Shown here piece by piece: positions 1-10,368 of a stretch of DNA of 64,000 nt. The stretch is from a bacterium DOLZORAL124_38_8 (GTDB taxonomy: Bacteria; Patescibacteriota; Gracilibacteria; UBA4473), in contig PDQG01000006.1 of the NCBI GenBank assembly GCA_002747745.1, positions 1 through 64,000 of the forward strand. Direction: 5' to 3'. Position 1 is the stretch's first letter. Every line of letters starts with the position of its first letter. Position numbers and translations under genes: made by a program. A model generated the notes under the pieces. The model was not told where the DNA came from and searched no databases. It saw nothing but the letters and a program-made list of their open reading frames with translations.

Positions 1-1
1 T

Positions 2-1102
2 GAGTTAGATAAAATGTTGCGACGAAAATATTTACATCAGCGTTTAAAGCATTTAGATGTGTTGATTATTGATGAAGTTTCGATGTTATCGCCGGCGGTT
101 TTTGAAATGATTGATCGGGTGTTGCGGGCGTTTAAAAAAAGCACAGAACCCTTTGGCGGATTGCAGGTGGTATTAACGGGGGATTTTTTTCAACTACCGC
201 CCGTTACCAAAAGCCGAAATATCGAACTACGATTTATTTTCCAAACCAATTTATGGGAATCGCTGGGGCTGAAAGTTTGTTATTTAACCGAAACTTATCG
301 GTTCGAAGACGAAAGTTTGTTAGATTTGTTATGCGAAATTCGTCGAGCGGATTTATCAGAAGATTCGTTTGATGTATTAAAATCTTGCTACGAAAATCAG
401 CCTGATATTGGTTGCGAAATTACGAAACTTTATACGCATAATGTGGCAGTAGATGATCTAAATTATCAAAAATTAGAGGCTTTACCTGGCTTATCAACCA
501 ACTTTTTTGCTAAAGTAACGGGGGCTAAAACCTATCACGAAAAAATTTTTCAGTCATCGTTGGTGTTACCACACCTAGAGTTGAAACGCGGAGCATTGGT
601 AATTTTTATTAAAAATAATTACGAAGTAGGGTTTGTAAATGGAACCTTAGGAACAGTGGTCGATTTTGACCTTGAAGGTTGGCCGATTGTAGAAACTGCC
701 GATGGAAAAGAAATTGTAGCGAAACCGATGGATTGGGTAACCGAAGACGAAATGGGAAAGGTAAAAGCCACGGTGCATCAAGTGCCTTTGCGGTTGGCAT
801 GGGCCATTACCGTGCATAAATCACAAGGAATGACGTTAGATGCGGCGGAAATTGATCTTTCGAAAGCGTTTGAACCGGGGCAAGGATACGTAGCGTTGTC
901 TCGAATTAAAACTCTATCGGGGCTAAAGTTAAAAGGGTTTAATACGATGGCCTTAATGGTCGATCCACTGGTGTTATTAGTTAATAATGAATTAGAGCGT
1001 CGTTCAAATTTAACTGAGAGTAAATGGGACGAATTAGGAACAGCACAACAAGAACAGTTGCAAAATTTGTGGTTGTGGCGAGTGGGGGAGTCGAGAGCGT
1101 AG
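2..1102 (+). CDS. Pif1-like DNA helicase, 5' end outside window
   Basis: The frame is already open at base 2, so the first ATG in view (14) is internal and the N-terminus with Walker A lies upstream. The visible 366 residues are the rest of a superfamily 1 (Pif1/RecD-like) helicase: a Walker B LIIDEVSML near the left edge, motif III GDFFQLPPV about 40 residues later, and near the C-terminus AITVHKSQGMTL (motif V) and YVALSRIKTLSGL (motif VI). Such enzymes unwind DNA 5'-3' and act on G-quadruplexes or stalled forks. The gene ends with TAG, 21 nt before the YgjP-like gene, and the two may share a transcript. The helicase class is clear; whether it is Pif1 proper or a relative cannot be decided without the N-terminus. 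Confidence 0.88.
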   Translation, partial: ELDKMLRRKYLHQRLKHLDVLIIDEVSMLSPAVFEMIDRVLRAFKKSTEPFGGLQVVLTGDFFQLPPVTKSRNIELRFIFQTNLWESLGLKVCYLTETYRFEDESLLDLLCEIRRADLSEDSFDVLKSCYENQPDIGCEITKLYTHNVAVDDLNYQKLEALPGLSTNFFAKVTGAKTYHEKIFQSSLVLPHLELKRGALVIFIKNNYEVGFVNGTLGTVVDFDLEGWPIVETADGKEIVAKPMDWVTEDEMGKVKATVHQVPLRLAWAITVHKSQGMTLDAAEIDLSKAFEPGQGYVALSRIKTLSGLKLKGFNTMALMVDPLVLLVNNELERRSNLTESKWDELGTAQQEQLQNLWLWRVGESRA

Positions 1103-1123
1103 GTTCAGTTTATTAGCAGGAAA

Positions 1124-1531
1124 ATGATTGAAAAAATATATAAAAAAATATTTGGGAGGAGTATTCGGCGCGTTAAACAGCGGCGAGTTACAAAAAAAAT
1201 TGATTCAAATTATTTACAACAAAAAGAAACTGCGCGGAGCATTATTGTGCCACGAGTTGAGTTTTGGGCGCAAAAAATGGGGGTTACATATAATCGAGTA
1301 GCCATACGGAATCAAAAAACTCGGTGGGGGAGCTGTTCGGCGAAAGGAAATTTAAATTTTAATTATCGTATTGCGTTTTTGCCCACCAAAATGATGGATT
1401 ATGTAATTGTACACGAACTCTGTCATTTAAAAGAAATGAACCACTCATCACGATTTTGGGCGTTAGTAGCAGGTGTTTTGCCAGATTACAAACGGATACA
1501 TAATGAGATGAAAGCTATGAAAATTAAATAA
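1124..1531 (+). CDS. YgjP-like zinc metallopeptidase (DUF45/M48 family)
   Basis: This 135-residue protein carries the YgjP signature: TRWGSCSAKGNLNFN, then a zinc site HELCHLKEMNHSSRFW (HExxH-type with a third ligand downstream). The family is related to WSS1/SprT proteases, and its physiological substrate is poorly known. The protein is shorter than typical YgjP (about 165-230 residues) because the N-terminal beta region is reduced to a Lys/Arg-rich leader. The ATG at 1124 has AGGA nearby, one of the few possible Shine-Dalgarno sequences in the window. Family membership is secure; function is inferred from the metal site only. Confidence 0.85.
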   Translation: MIEKIYKKIFGRSIRRVKQRRVTKKIDSNYLQQKETARSIIVPRVEFWAQKMGVTYNRVAIRNQKTRWGSCSAKGNLNFNYRIAFLPTKMMDYVIVHELCHLKEMNHSSRFWALVAGVLPDYKRIHNEMKAMKIK

Positions 1532-1532
1532 A

Positions 1533-1581
1533 TTGACATTGTTTGTTTTTTATTGACTTTTTCTTGTATTTGTTTTATAAT
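1533..1581 (+). promoter_or_regulatory. sigma70-type promoter for 1608 gene
   Basis: TTGACT (1553-1558), a 17-bp spacer and a perfect TATAAT (1576-1581). A second TTGACA lies at 1533-1538 but is too far from the -10. The predicted start near 1588 gives a leader of about 20 nt. Confidence 0.8.
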
Positions 1582-1607
1582 GATTTTGTTTTTTATTTAA
1601 TATTATT

Positions 1608-2063
1608 ATGTCAGAAAAGAGTAGGGAGTTTTCAGAAGGTCAACCAGAACTATCGTTAGATAAGCGTCTTCAAGAAAGTGCTAAAGATTGTGTGTCCGCT
1701 ATTTCAAATATGTATGAAATTAGCAAGAAACTTTTTGGTGAAAATTATCTTTGTAGTTCTAGTGAGTCTGCAGTTGGTCAACAATATTTCCACTTTTCTA
1801 GCTCTTTATCTCAAGAGGAGTTTGATTTGCTTTCGGATCCAGTTTCTAGTATGTGTATACCAGCTGAATATAAAACAAAAGAAGTTAAAATTTTTGATGG
1901 AGAGATGAGAGATTTGGTATTAGAAATGATTGATGATTTTGAGGAAAAAACGGCTTTAGCGAAAAAAATTACAGAGAAGTTAAAGAGTTATCGGCCCGTT
2001 AATTTCTATGAACAACGATATAATATGCGAGTGGTGGACGGTGTTTTAGAGATGGCGGAATAA
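1608..2063 (+). CDS. hypothetical protein, 151 aa
   Basis: I do not recognise a family. The protein is acidic and mostly helical by eye, with a Ser/Glu-rich start and a C-terminal stretch rich in Glu and Lys; there is no signal peptide or membrane segment. It is a single-gene unit, with a near-consensus promoter upstream and a bidirectional terminator directly after. Arg codons are AGG/CGT/CGA mixed, unlike the CGA-rich core genes nearby, a trait shared by other orphan genes here. The ATG at 1608 is the first in-frame ATG after the promoter and has no Shine-Dalgarno sequence. Confidence 0.7.
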   Translation: MSEKSREFSEGQPELSLDKRLQESAKDCVSAISNMYEISKKLFGENYLCSSSESAVGQQYFHFSSSLSQEEFDLLSDPVSSMCIPAEYKTKEVKIFDGEMRDLVLEMIDDFEEKTALAKKITEKLKSYRPVNFYEQRYNMRVVDGVLEMAE

Positions 2064-2080
2064 ATTAAATATTTTATCTG

Positions 2081-2116
2081 AAAAAAAACTCCAGAGCGAA
2101 GGCTTCGGAGTTTTTT
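2081..2116. terminator. bidirectional terminator between 1608 gene and groEL
   Basis: AACTCC (2087-2092) pairs with GGAGTT (2107-2112), with additional pairing inside the loop. The hairpin is flanked by an A-run on the left and a T-run on the right, so it can terminate both convergent genes. Confidence 0.8.
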
Positions 2117-2137
2117 AATATTTTGTAAAATAGGTAA

Positions 2138-3784
<1,647 letters not shown>

Positions 3785-3835
3785 TTAATGTGTTTAATAA
3801 TTTAAGTTTACGAGTTGAGTTTCTTTCTGCTACAT

Positions 3836-4141
3836 TTAGGCGTCTGCTTCGATGGCCAAAATTGAGTGTCCACCCACAATGTAATATTCTTGATTGTTTA
3901 CTTTAATTTCGGTTGGGGCGTATTGGGTAAACACAATAATGTCGCCTTCTTTTACGGGAATCGGTTGAGTATTTCCGTTGTCTAATAGTTTTCCGCTTCC
4001 TACGGCCATTACTTTTCCTTTTCGTGGTTTTTCTTTGCTGACACTGTCTGGAATAATAATACCAGAGGCGGTGGTAAGTTCTTCTTCAACAGGGATAACA
4101 ATCACGTTATCACCAATAGGAATTAATTTTTTGTTACTCAT
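3836..4141 (-). CDS. groS: co-chaperonin GroES (Hsp10)
   Basis: 101 residues with a typical GroES layout: a start close to the beta-barrel (IPIGDNVIVIPV), the mobile loop with ASGIIIPDS, GKVMAVGSGK in the roof region and the closing VGGHSILAIE. It caps GroEL. It is the first gene of groES-groEL, and its promoter faces away from dnaK, with CIRCE operator 1 lying across its -35/-10 elements. It has no Shine-Dalgarno sequence. Confidence 0.98.
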   Translation of the reverse strand: MSNKKLIPIGDNVIVIPVEEELTTASGIIIPDSVSKEKPRKGKVMAVGSGKLLDNGNTQPIPVKEGDIIVFTQYAPTEIKVNNQEYYIVGGHSILAIEADA

Positions 4142-4176
4142 AGTTTATATAAATAGTTAATAAATTTTCGTTTTTT

Positions 4177-4206
4177 ATCTTAGCAGTCATTTGGTTGGTT
4201 TGCAAA
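4177..4206 (-). promoter_or_regulatory. groES promoter overlapped by CIRCE operator 1
   Basis: On the minus strand TTGCAA (4200-4205) and TAAGAT (4177-4182) are 17 bp apart. The operator TTAGCAGTC-N9-GTTTGCAAA (4180-4206, plus strand) spans both boxes; its right half matches the ideal inverse repeat at 6 of 9 positions. HrcA bound here should block RNA polymerase. Confidence 0.7.
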
Positions 4207-4211
4207 TTTTT

Positions 4212-4238
4212 TTAGCAGTCTCTTAAAAAGTCTGCTAA
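4212..4238. promoter_or_regulatory. CIRCE operator 2 (HrcA site)
   Basis: TTAGCAGTC-N9-GTCTGCTAA: 8 of 9 pairs of the inverted repeat are kept, with the 9-bp spacing of classical CIRCE (TTAGCACTC-N9-GAGTGCTAA). It sits between the two divergent promoters, touching neither core. Confidence 0.85.
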
Positions 4239-4244
4239 AAAGTT

Positions 4245-4284
4245 TTGACTTTCAATTTTGGCAGTGATAAAATCCGACTGCTAA
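4245..4284 (+). promoter_or_regulatory. dnaK promoter with CIRCE operator 3
   Basis: TTGACT (4245-4250), 17 bp and TAAAAT (4268-4273). The operator TTGGCAGTG-N9-GACTGCTAA (4258-4284) covers the -10 box and the expected start site. The dnaK leader is about 40 nt. Confidence 0.82.
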
Positions 4285-4322
4285 TTTTTAAATTACAGAA
4301 GTAAAACTTAATCTAAAAAAAC

Positions 4323-6251
4323 ATGAGTAAAATTATTGGAATTGATCTTGGAACTACCAATTCGTGTGTTTCGGTAATGGAAGGGGGAAAAGCCGTAGTA
4401 ATTCCGAATGCGGAAGGACAACGAACGACTCCATCTATCGTGGCTCAAAAAGGAGACCAAACATTGGTGGGAGTGCCAGCCAAACGGCAAGCTTTGACCA
4501 ATGTAAAAAACACCATTTCTTCGGCAAAACGATTTATTGGTCGACAATGGAGCGAAGTAGAAGAAGAAATGAAGCACTATGCTTTTGGATTTGAAAAAGG
4601 ACGAAACAATTCCGTTGATATTAATTTTGACGGAAAAGCCGTGCAACCAGCGGAAATTTCAGCCAAAGTGTTGGCAAAATTAAAAGCGGACGCCGAAAAA
4701 TATTTGGGAGCACCTGTAACTAAGGCTGTTATTACGGTGCCAGCCTACTTTAACGATGATCAGCGGAAAGCTACACGAGATGCGGGTAAAATTGCCGGGT
4801 TAGACGTAGAACGAATTATTAATGAACCAACTGCGGCGGCGTTGGCGTACGGAATTGATAAGAAAGGAAAAGATGAAACCGTAGTGGTGTACGATCTTGG
4901 GGGAGGAACCTTTGATGTGTCCGTGCTAGAGATTTCGGACGGAACGTTTGAAGTATTGGCTACCAATGGTGATACACACCTTGGAGGAGACGATTTTGAT
5001 AATGCTATTATCGAATTTTTGTTGACTGATTTCCAAAACGAAACAGGGGTAGATTTACATAAAGATCCAATGGCGATGCAACGGGTACGAGAAGAAGCCG
5101 AAAAAGCCAAAAAAGAACTTTCTACCACTTCTGAAACAGAAATAAACTTGATGTATGTTACTGTGGGAGAATCTGGGCCATTGCATTTGAATAAAAAAAT
5201 TACTCGGTCTGATTTGGAAAAAATCACCCATGATTTGGTGAAAAAGTCTTTGATTCCATGTGAAAAAGTAATGAAAGATGCGGGCGTAACTAAGTCTGAC
5301 ATTAACGAAGTAATTATGGTGGGAGGAATGACACGAATGCCATTGGTACAAAAAATGGTGGAAGAATTCTTCGGAAAAAAACCAAATGCGGGGCAAAATC
5401 CTGATGAAGTAGTGTCGCTTGGAGCGGCGATTCAAGGGGGAGTTTTGCAAGGAGATGTGCAAGATGTATTGTTGCTTGATGTAACACCTTTGACGTTGGG
5501 AATCGAAACCGCGGGCGGAATTCGAACGCCAATGATTGAACGAAATACGACCGTGCCAACTAATAAATCACAAGTATTCTCAACGTATGCGGATAATCAA
5601 ACTTCAGTTGAAATTCACGTATTGCAAGGAGAACGAGAAATGGCCGCTGGGAATAAATCACTGGGGAAATTTGTTTTGGATGGAATTGCACCGGCTCCAC
5701 GAGGAGTGCCACAAATTGAAGTATCGTTTGATATTGATGCTAATGGAATCTTGAGTGTGTCAGCGATTGATAAAGCGACGGGGAAAAAACAAGATATTCG
5801 AATTGAAGGATCAAGTGGATTGAGTGATGACGAAATTGAAAAAATGAAAAAAGATGCCGAAGAAAATGCGGAAAAAGATAAAGAATTGAAAGAACGAATG
5901 GAAGCCAAAAATCATTTAGATTCAGCTATTTACCAAGCAGAAAAAACAGTCAAAGAAGCCGAAGAGATGAAAAAAGACGAAACAAAAGAATTGTCTGAAA
6001 AAGTAAAAGAGGCCGTAGAAGTTGCAAAAAAAGATTTGGCTGATGAAAACAAATCGGTAGATGAATTGAAAAAATCAGCGGAAACTTTGACGCAAGCCTT
6101 GATGGAACTTGGAAAGAAAATGCATGAATTAGGGCATACACCAGAAGCCGCTGCCGGAGAACGATCGGCTGATGCAACTGGAGAAAAAGAAATTCCTAAT
6201 AATGATGAACCAGAAATCATTGATGCGGATGCGAAAGAGTCAAAAGACTAA
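4323..6251 (+). CDS. dnaK: chaperone DnaK (Hsp70)
   Basis: 642 residues, full length. The N-terminal ATPase domain shows [44 protein letters not shown] and [13 protein letters not shown]; the linker [15 protein letters not shown] leads to the substrate-binding domain, followed by a Lys/Glu-rich helical lid and an acidic tail. It binds unfolded segments in an ATP cycle that normally needs DnaJ and GrpE, neither of which is in the window. Here dnaK stands alone and divergent from groES. It is controlled by its own promoter and CIRCE 3 and ends in a perfect hairpin terminator. The ATG follows an A-rich leader without Shine-Dalgarno. Confidence 0.99.
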   Translation: MSKIIGIDLGTTNSCVSVMEGGKAVVIPNAEGQRTTPSIVAQKGDQTLVGVPAKRQALTNVKNTISSAKRFIGRQWSEVEEEMKHYAFGFEKGRNNSVDINFDGKAVQPAEISAKVLAKLKADAEKYLGAPVTKAVITVPAYFNDDQRKATRDAGKIAGLDVERIINEPTAAALAYGIDKKGKDETVVVYDLGGGTFDVSVLEISDGTFEVLATNGDTHLGGDDFDNAIIEFLLTDFQNETGVDLHKDPMAMQRVREEAEKAKKELSTTSETEINLMYVTVGESGPLHLNKKITRSDLEKITHDLVKKSLIPCEKVMKDAGVTKSDINEVIMVGGMTRMPLVQKMVEEFFGKKPNAGQNPDEVVSLGAAIQGGVLQGDVQDVLLLDVTPLTLGIETAGGIRTPMIERNTTVPTNKSQVFSTYADNQTSVEIHVLQGEREMAAGNKSLGKFVLDGIAPAPRGVPQIEVSFDIDANGILSVSAIDKATGKKQDIRIEGSSGLSDDEIEKMKKDAEENAEKDKELKERMEAKNHLDSAIYQAEKTVKEAEEMKKDETKELSEKVKEAVEVAKKDLADENKSVDELKKSAETLTQALMELGKKMHELGHTPEAAAGERSADATGEKEIPNNDEPEIIDADAKESKD

Positions 6252-6271
6252 AATTAATCCAGTATGATAAG

Positions 6272-6303
6272 AAAAGTGCCTGCGTTAACGCAGGCACTTT
6301 TTT
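6272..6303 (+). terminator. intrinsic terminator of dnaK
   Basis: A perfect palindrome (AAGTGCCTGCG paired with CGCAGGCACTT around TTAA) followed by a T-run. Confidence 0.93.
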
Positions 6304-6307
6304 GTTT

Positions 6308-6337
6308 AAAAAAAAACTTACAGATGTAAGTTTTTTT
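6308..6337 (-). terminator. intrinsic terminator of tdh-kbl
   Basis: AAAAAACTTACA (6311-6322) pairs with TGTAAGTTTTTT (6325-6336). Read on the minus strand, the stem is followed by a U-run directly downstream of kbl. Confidence 0.75.
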
Positions 6338-6350
6338 GATAAAGGTTCTC

Positions 6351-7541
6351 TTAAATAACGCCGAGTTCTTTTCCGACTTTGGTAAAGGCAGCAATGGCTT
6401 TATCGAGGTGTTCTTTTTCGTGGGCCGCTGAAATTTGGGTTCGGATTCGAGCTTTTCCTTTTGGTACTACTGGGTAGAAGAATCCAATGACATAGATGCC
6501 TTCTTCGAGTAATCGATCGGCAAATTTTTGTGCGAGTGGCGCGTCATAAAGCATAACGGGCACAATTGGATGAGTTCCTGGGACGATATCAAATCCAGCT
6601 TTGGTCATTCCTGCTCGGAAATATTCGGTGTTTTGTTTAATTTTATCTCGTTGTTCACTTGAGTCTTCGAGTAAGTCTAATACTTTTAATGAAGCCCCCG
6701 TAATACAAGGTGCTAAAGTGTTTGAAAACAAATAAGGACGAGATTTTTGACGTAAAATTTCTACAATTTCTTTGCTGGCAGCGGTAAACCCTCCAGAAGC
6801 ACCGCCAAGGGCTTTCCCAAACGTTCCGGTGATGATATCAACTTTTCCAAAAACACCACAGTGTTCGGCACTTCCACGTCCTTTTTCTCCCACGAACCCT
6901 GTGGCATGACAATCATCGACCATAACTAACGCGTCGTATTTTTTGGCGAGCGCGACGATTTTATCGACTTGGGCAATCACTCCGTCCATTGAAAACACTC
7001 CATCGGTCGCAATCATAATTCGTTGTGCACCATTGTCGCGGGCTTCTTTTAGTTTGGCTTCTAAATCTTCCATATCATTTGAATTGAATCGATATCGAGC
7101 GGCTTTACAGAGTCGAATTCCGTCGATGATAGAGGCATGATTCAACGCATCGGAAATGATGGCGTCTTCTTTGCCGAGTAACGGTTCAAATAAACCACCA
7201 TTGGCATCAAAAGCGGCGGCGTAAAGAATTGCGTCTTCAGTACCCACAAATTGTGCGATTCGTTGTTCAAGTTGTTTGTGAATATCTTGTGTTCCACAAA
7301 TAAACCGAACAGAAGACATTCCAAATCCGTGCGAATCGAGAATATTTTTGGCGGCGTCAATTACGCGTTGATCAGAAGAAAGTCCGAGATAATTATTGGC
7401 ACAGAAGTTTAAAACTTCTTGACCATTGGTGGTTTTAATGGTGGCTTTTTGGGGGGTTGTAATGACTCGTTCAGATTTAAATAATCCGTTTTCTTTCAAA
7501 GTTTCTAATTCGCTTACGAGTGTTTGTGAGAGGAAATTCAT
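6351..7541 (-). CDS. kbl: 2-amino-3-ketobutyrate CoA ligase (glycine C-acetyltransferase)
   Basis: 396 residues, the family length. This fold-type I PLP enzyme cleaves 2-amino-3-oxobutyrate with CoA into glycine and acetyl-CoA. The PLP lysine is K243 in [15 protein letters not shown]209 and H212 in [11 protein letters not shown] contact the cofactor; the N-terminal [11 protein letters not shown] is typical of the alpha-oxoamine synthase family. Related enzymes (8-amino-7-oxononanoate synthase, serine palmitoyltransferase) are less likely because the partner gene is a threonine dehydrogenase ending 1 nt upstream. The pair gives complete threonine-to-glycine degradation. Confidence 0.95.
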   Translation of the reverse strand: MNFLSQTLVSELETLKENGLFKSERVITTPQKATIKTTNGQEVLNFCANNYLGLSSDQRVIDAAKNILDSHGFGMSSVRFICGTQDIHKQLEQRIAQFVGTEDAILYAAAFDANGGLFEPLLGKEDAIISDALNHASIIDGIRLCKAARYRFNSNDMEDLEAKLKEARDNGAQRIMIATDGVFSMDGVIAQVDKIVALAKKYDALVMVDDCHATGFVGEKGRGSAEHCGVFGKVDIITGTFGKALGGASGGFTAASKEIVEILRQKSRPYLFSNTLAPCITGASLKVLDLLEDSSEQRDKIKQNTEYFRAGMTKAGFDIVPGTHPIVPVMLYDAPLAQKFADRLLEEGIYVIGFFYPVVPKGKARIRTQISAAHEKEHLDKAIAAFTKVGKELGVI

Positions 7542-7542
7542 C

Positions 7543-8478
7543 TTATTTTTTTAGGTTACGTATCATATCTTCAACCATTTTGGCTAAGTCAAACTCAGGT
7601 TTCCAACCCCAATCATTCCGAGCGTGTGAATCGTCAATGCTTTCGGTCCAACTTTCGGCAATGGCTTGGCGGTAATCTGGTTTATAGGTGATTTTGAAAT
7701 CTGGAATATGTTTTTTGATTTCGTTGGCAATTTCTTCGGGCGTAAAACTAATAGCGGCCAAATTGTAAGCCGTTCGTTGTTTGATTTTTTCTTTCGGAGC
7801 TTCCATGATATCCAATGTGGCTTTCATTACATCGTCCATATAAATCATTGGCAGTCGGGTGTCTTTTTGTAAGAAACATTCGTACGAACCGTGTTTCAGC
7901 GCTTCATGGAAAATTTCTACGGCGTAGTCGGTTGTTCCGCCTCCTGGTAGGCTTTGGTAGCCAATAACACCTGGGTAGCGAAGGGCTCGGATGTCTAATC
8001 TGTAACGGTCAAAATAGTATTTAGACCATAATTCACCCGTTACTTTACTAATTCCGTAGACGGTTGATGGTTCGAGTGAGGTAAATTGAGGCGTGTTTTC
8101 TTTAGGGGTAGAATCACCGAAAACCGCGATTGAACTAGGATGGAAAATCTTTTCGACTTTACAAGTTTTGGCAATGTCAAAGACATTTAACATTCCATCG
8201 AGGTTAATGTTCCAGGTTCGGGCTGGATTTGCTTCGCCACTGGCTGATAGAATAGCGGCCAAATTATAAATTTCGGTGATTTTGTAATCTTGTACTATTT
8301 CATAAAATCTATGAGTGTCTAAAATATCTAAGTATTCAAAATTACCCGTTTGTGGTTCTAATTTTCGTACATCGGTAACTAAAACGGCCTCTTCGCCATA
8401 TTTTTTTCGTAATTCTGCCGCGAGGACTTGTCCTAGTTGGCCATTTGCACCAGTAATGAGTATTTTTTTGTTAGACAT
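7543..8478 (-). CDS. tdh: L-threonine 3-dehydrogenase, short-chain (SDR/epimerase-like) type
   Basis: 311 residues. An N-terminal Rossmann motif [10 protein letters not shown] (residues 8-17) binds NAD, and Y141-x3-K145 (VYGISK) is the extended-SDR catalytic pair. The C-terminal half has the substrate-specific pattern [36 protein letters not shown] and [13 protein letters not shown], which I associate with the epimerase-like threonine dehydrogenases rather than sugar epimerases. It oxidises L-threonine to 2-amino-3-oxobutyrate, the unstable substrate of the next gene (kbl, 1-nt gap). It is the first gene of a two-gene operon. Confidence 0.93.
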   Translation of the reverse strand: MSNKKILITGANGQLGQVLAAELRKKYGEEAVLVTDVRKLEPQTGNFEYLDILDTHRFYEIVQDYKITEIYNLAAILSASGEANPARTWNINLDGMLNVFDIAKTCKVEKIFHPSSIAVFGDSTPKENTPQFTSLEPSTVYGISKVTGELWSKYYFDRYRLDIRALRYPGVIGYQSLPGGGTTDYAVEIFHEALKHGSYECFLQKDTRLPMIYMDDVMKATLDIMEAPKEKIKQRTAYNLAAISFTPEEIANEIKKHIPDFKITYKPDYRQAIAESWTESIDDSHARNDWGWKPEFDLAKMVEDMIRNLKK

Positions 8479-8602
8479 TTTTGTTGGTTAACAGTTAAAG
8501 TGATTTTAGTATAAACCGAATGAGGAGAATATGCAAAGTTTGAAATCGGTTAATAGGAAACCTTGAAAGAAAATTCAATTCCGCATGTTTTGGAAACAAA
8601 AC

Positions 8603-8633
8603 AAAAAAAAGACCCTACCGAAGTAAAGTCTTT
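8603..8633 (-). terminator. terminator of tRNA-Glu with UUCG tetraloop
   Basis: On the minus strand AAAGACTTTAC pairs with GTAGGGTCTTT across a TTCG tetraloop (11 bp, two G-U pairs), followed by a T-run. It starts 17 nt after the tRNA 3' end. Confidence 0.85.
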
Positions 8634-8649
8634 GTTGTCTTTTTTAGAT

Positions 8650-8724
8650 TGGCATCGCCAAGGGGAATCGAACCCCTGTTTCTGGAATGAAAATCCAGCG
8701 TCCTAACCACTAGACGATGGCGAC
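8650..8724 (-). tRNA. tRNA-Glu (anticodon TTC)
   Basis: 75 nt with an encoded CCA. The acceptor GTCGCCA pairs with TGGCGAT (one G-U), discriminator G. The anticodon arm CTGGA-TTTTCAT-TCCAG gives TTC, and the T-loop is TTCGATT. It is a single-gene unit with its own promoter and terminator. Confidence 0.96.
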
Positions 8725-8750
8725 AAACTTTCTATCAAAAGAGCGAGAGA

Positions 8751-8778
8751 ATTCTATGGCTTTTGTTTTTTCGGTCAA
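8751..8778 (-). promoter_or_regulatory. promoter of tRNA-Glu
   Basis: On the minus strand TTGACC (8773-8778), 16 bp, TAGAAT (8751-8756). Confidence 0.65.
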
Positions 8779-8822
8779 ATTTTTTTTTGCTTTTTAAAAA
8801 TATCGTCTGAAGTATGAAACTA

Positions 8823-8851
8823 TTTACATTCTTTTTTCGATTCAATACAAT
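8823..8851 (+). promoter_or_regulatory. promoter of flippase gene
   Basis: TTTACA (8823-8828), 17 bp, TACAAT (8846-8851). The ATG at 8864 is only 12 nt further, so the leader is at most about 6 nt. Confidence 0.7.
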
Positions 8852-8863
8852 GCCTGCGAAATA

Positions 8864-10288
8864 ATGGCGACTCAAAAAAAGATTCTTGGAAACGCATTTG
8901 CTCAAATAATAGGGAAGTTTTTAACTATCCTGGCGAGTTTAGTGGTGGTCAAGCTTTTGACCGGGTTTGGAAAGAGTTTTTACGGAAATTATCTAACTTC
9001 GTACGAATTTTTAGCTTTTTTTGGTATTTTAGCGGATGCGGGTTTGTTTGCCATTGCGGTGCGAGAAATATCTAAATCGAAATCGCAACTTGAGACGCAA
9101 AAAATCTTCGGTAATATTTTTTCTATTCGGTTGCTCTTTGTGGTGGTGGTTATGTTGCTGGCGGTTATTGGGGTGAGATTTGTGCCGAATTATCCAGCGG
9201 TGGTAAAAAATGGAGTATTGATAACCGCCGTGTCGATGGGATTAACTATTTTGTGTGGAACGTTGAGTAGCGTGTTGCAAGCACGGATGAAAATCCATTG
9301 GTTTTCGCTCGGATTAGTATTGTCGAAGGTTATTTTGGCATTAGGAATTTGGGCTCTGTTTCAAAACGGATATGCCACCTCTGAAACTGATTTTTACTCA
9401 TACTTAGGCGTGGGAGTTTTGGCTAATTTTGTGTTTTTGTGCATTGTTTGGTGGTTTGTACGACAAGAAGTAAAAATTCGTTTACAGTTTGATTTTTCGT
9501 ACTGGAAAAAATTACTCACCGAGTCGCTTCCGTTTGGATTAGCCTTGATTTTGCAAACTTTATATTTGCGGTTAGATATTCTCTTAATCTCGTTTTTATT
9601 AGGTTCTTCGGCGGTGGGAATGTACGGGGTTTCGACAAGGGTTTTAGAGGCCTTGTTTGCGTTAAGTGTGTTTTTTGGGCACGCCGTTTTGCCTAAAATT
9701 TCGGCGGAAGAAACCGATGTTCAAGCGGCGAATAAAACGCTCTCGTGGGCAATAACGGTACTGTTGGCCGTGGTTTTGCCAATTATTATGGGGCTTAAAA
9801 AATTCTCAAACGAACTCGTGGTAATTTTGAGTAATAAGGAGTTTTTGTCGGTGTCTGGAGTTACGGGAGCCAACACGGTGTTATCGGTGTTGGCGATTAC
9901 GGTTTTCTTCGCTTTTTTTAATCAATTATTTACTTTTTCGTTGGTGGCGAAGAAACGACAAAATTATATGCTTAAAGTGAACGCTCTGGCTTTGCTTTTG
10001 AATGGGGTTTTGAATGTGTTGTTTTTACCGCAATACGGAATTATCGCCGCGGCGTACTCAACGATTGTGTCGGCGGCGTTTGTGTTTTTGTGTTTGCAGT
10101 ATGAGGTGCGAAAACAGTTTACCGTTTTCTTAACTTTTGATTTGCTTTGGCCGGTGTTGTTGGCGAATGGGGGATTATTGGTTTGGTTGTTTTTTACTCC
10201 TATTGGTGATAGTTTGCCCGTGTCTTTTGTGGTTGGAGGTCTCTGGTATGGGGCGGTCTTTGCTTACTATCGAAAACGGTATTTGTAG
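8864..10288 (+). CDS. polysaccharide flippase, Wzx/MATE-like membrane protein
   Basis: 474 residues, almost entirely hydrophobic, with about 12-14 predicted membrane spans. The N-terminus (ILGNAFAQIIGKFLTILASL) and the spacing of the spans match Wzx/RfbX-type exporters of the MOP superfamily, which flip undecaprenyl-linked sugar repeats across the membrane. No MurJ-specific pattern is evident and mraY lies elsewhere in the window, so MurJ is possible but less likely. It is a monocistronic unit with a nearly leaderless start; the next gene has its own promoter 30-55 bp downstream of the stop. Confidence 0.83.
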   Translation: MATQKKILGNAFAQIIGKFLTILASLVVVKLLTGFGKSFYGNYLTSYEFLAFFGILADAGLFAIAVREISKSKSQLETQKIFGNIFSIRLLFVVVVMLLAVIGVRFVPNYPAVVKNGVLITAVSMGLTILCGTLSSVLQARMKIHWFSLGLVLSKVILALGIWALFQNGYATSETDFYSYLGVGVLANFVFLCIVWWFVRQEVKIRLQFDFSYWKKLLTESLPFGLALILQTLYLRLDILLISFLLGSSAVGMYGVSTRVLEALFALSVFFGHAVLPKISAEETDVQAANKTLSWAITVLLAVVLPIIMGLKKFSNELVVILSNKEFLSVSGVTGANTVLSVLAITVFFAFFNQLFTFSLVAKKRQNYMLKVNALALLLNGVLNVLFLPQYGIIAAAYSTIVSAAFVFLCLQYEVRKQFTVFLTFDLLWPVLLANGGLLVWLFFTPIGDSLPVSFVVGGLWYGAVFAYYRKRYL

Positions 10289-10317
10289 GGTTATTTTTTT
10301 TGTTTTAAAAAAAGGAC

Positions 10318-10346
10318 TTGTTTTTTTTCTTAAATTGTGATACAAT
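10318..10346 (+). promoter_or_regulatory. promoter of coiled-coil operon
   Basis: TTGTTT (10318-10323), 17 bp, TACAAT (10341-10346); the leader to the ATG at 10369 is about 16 nt. Confidence 0.6.
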
Positions 10347-10368
10347 GGCCTGATTTAATACGTAAATT

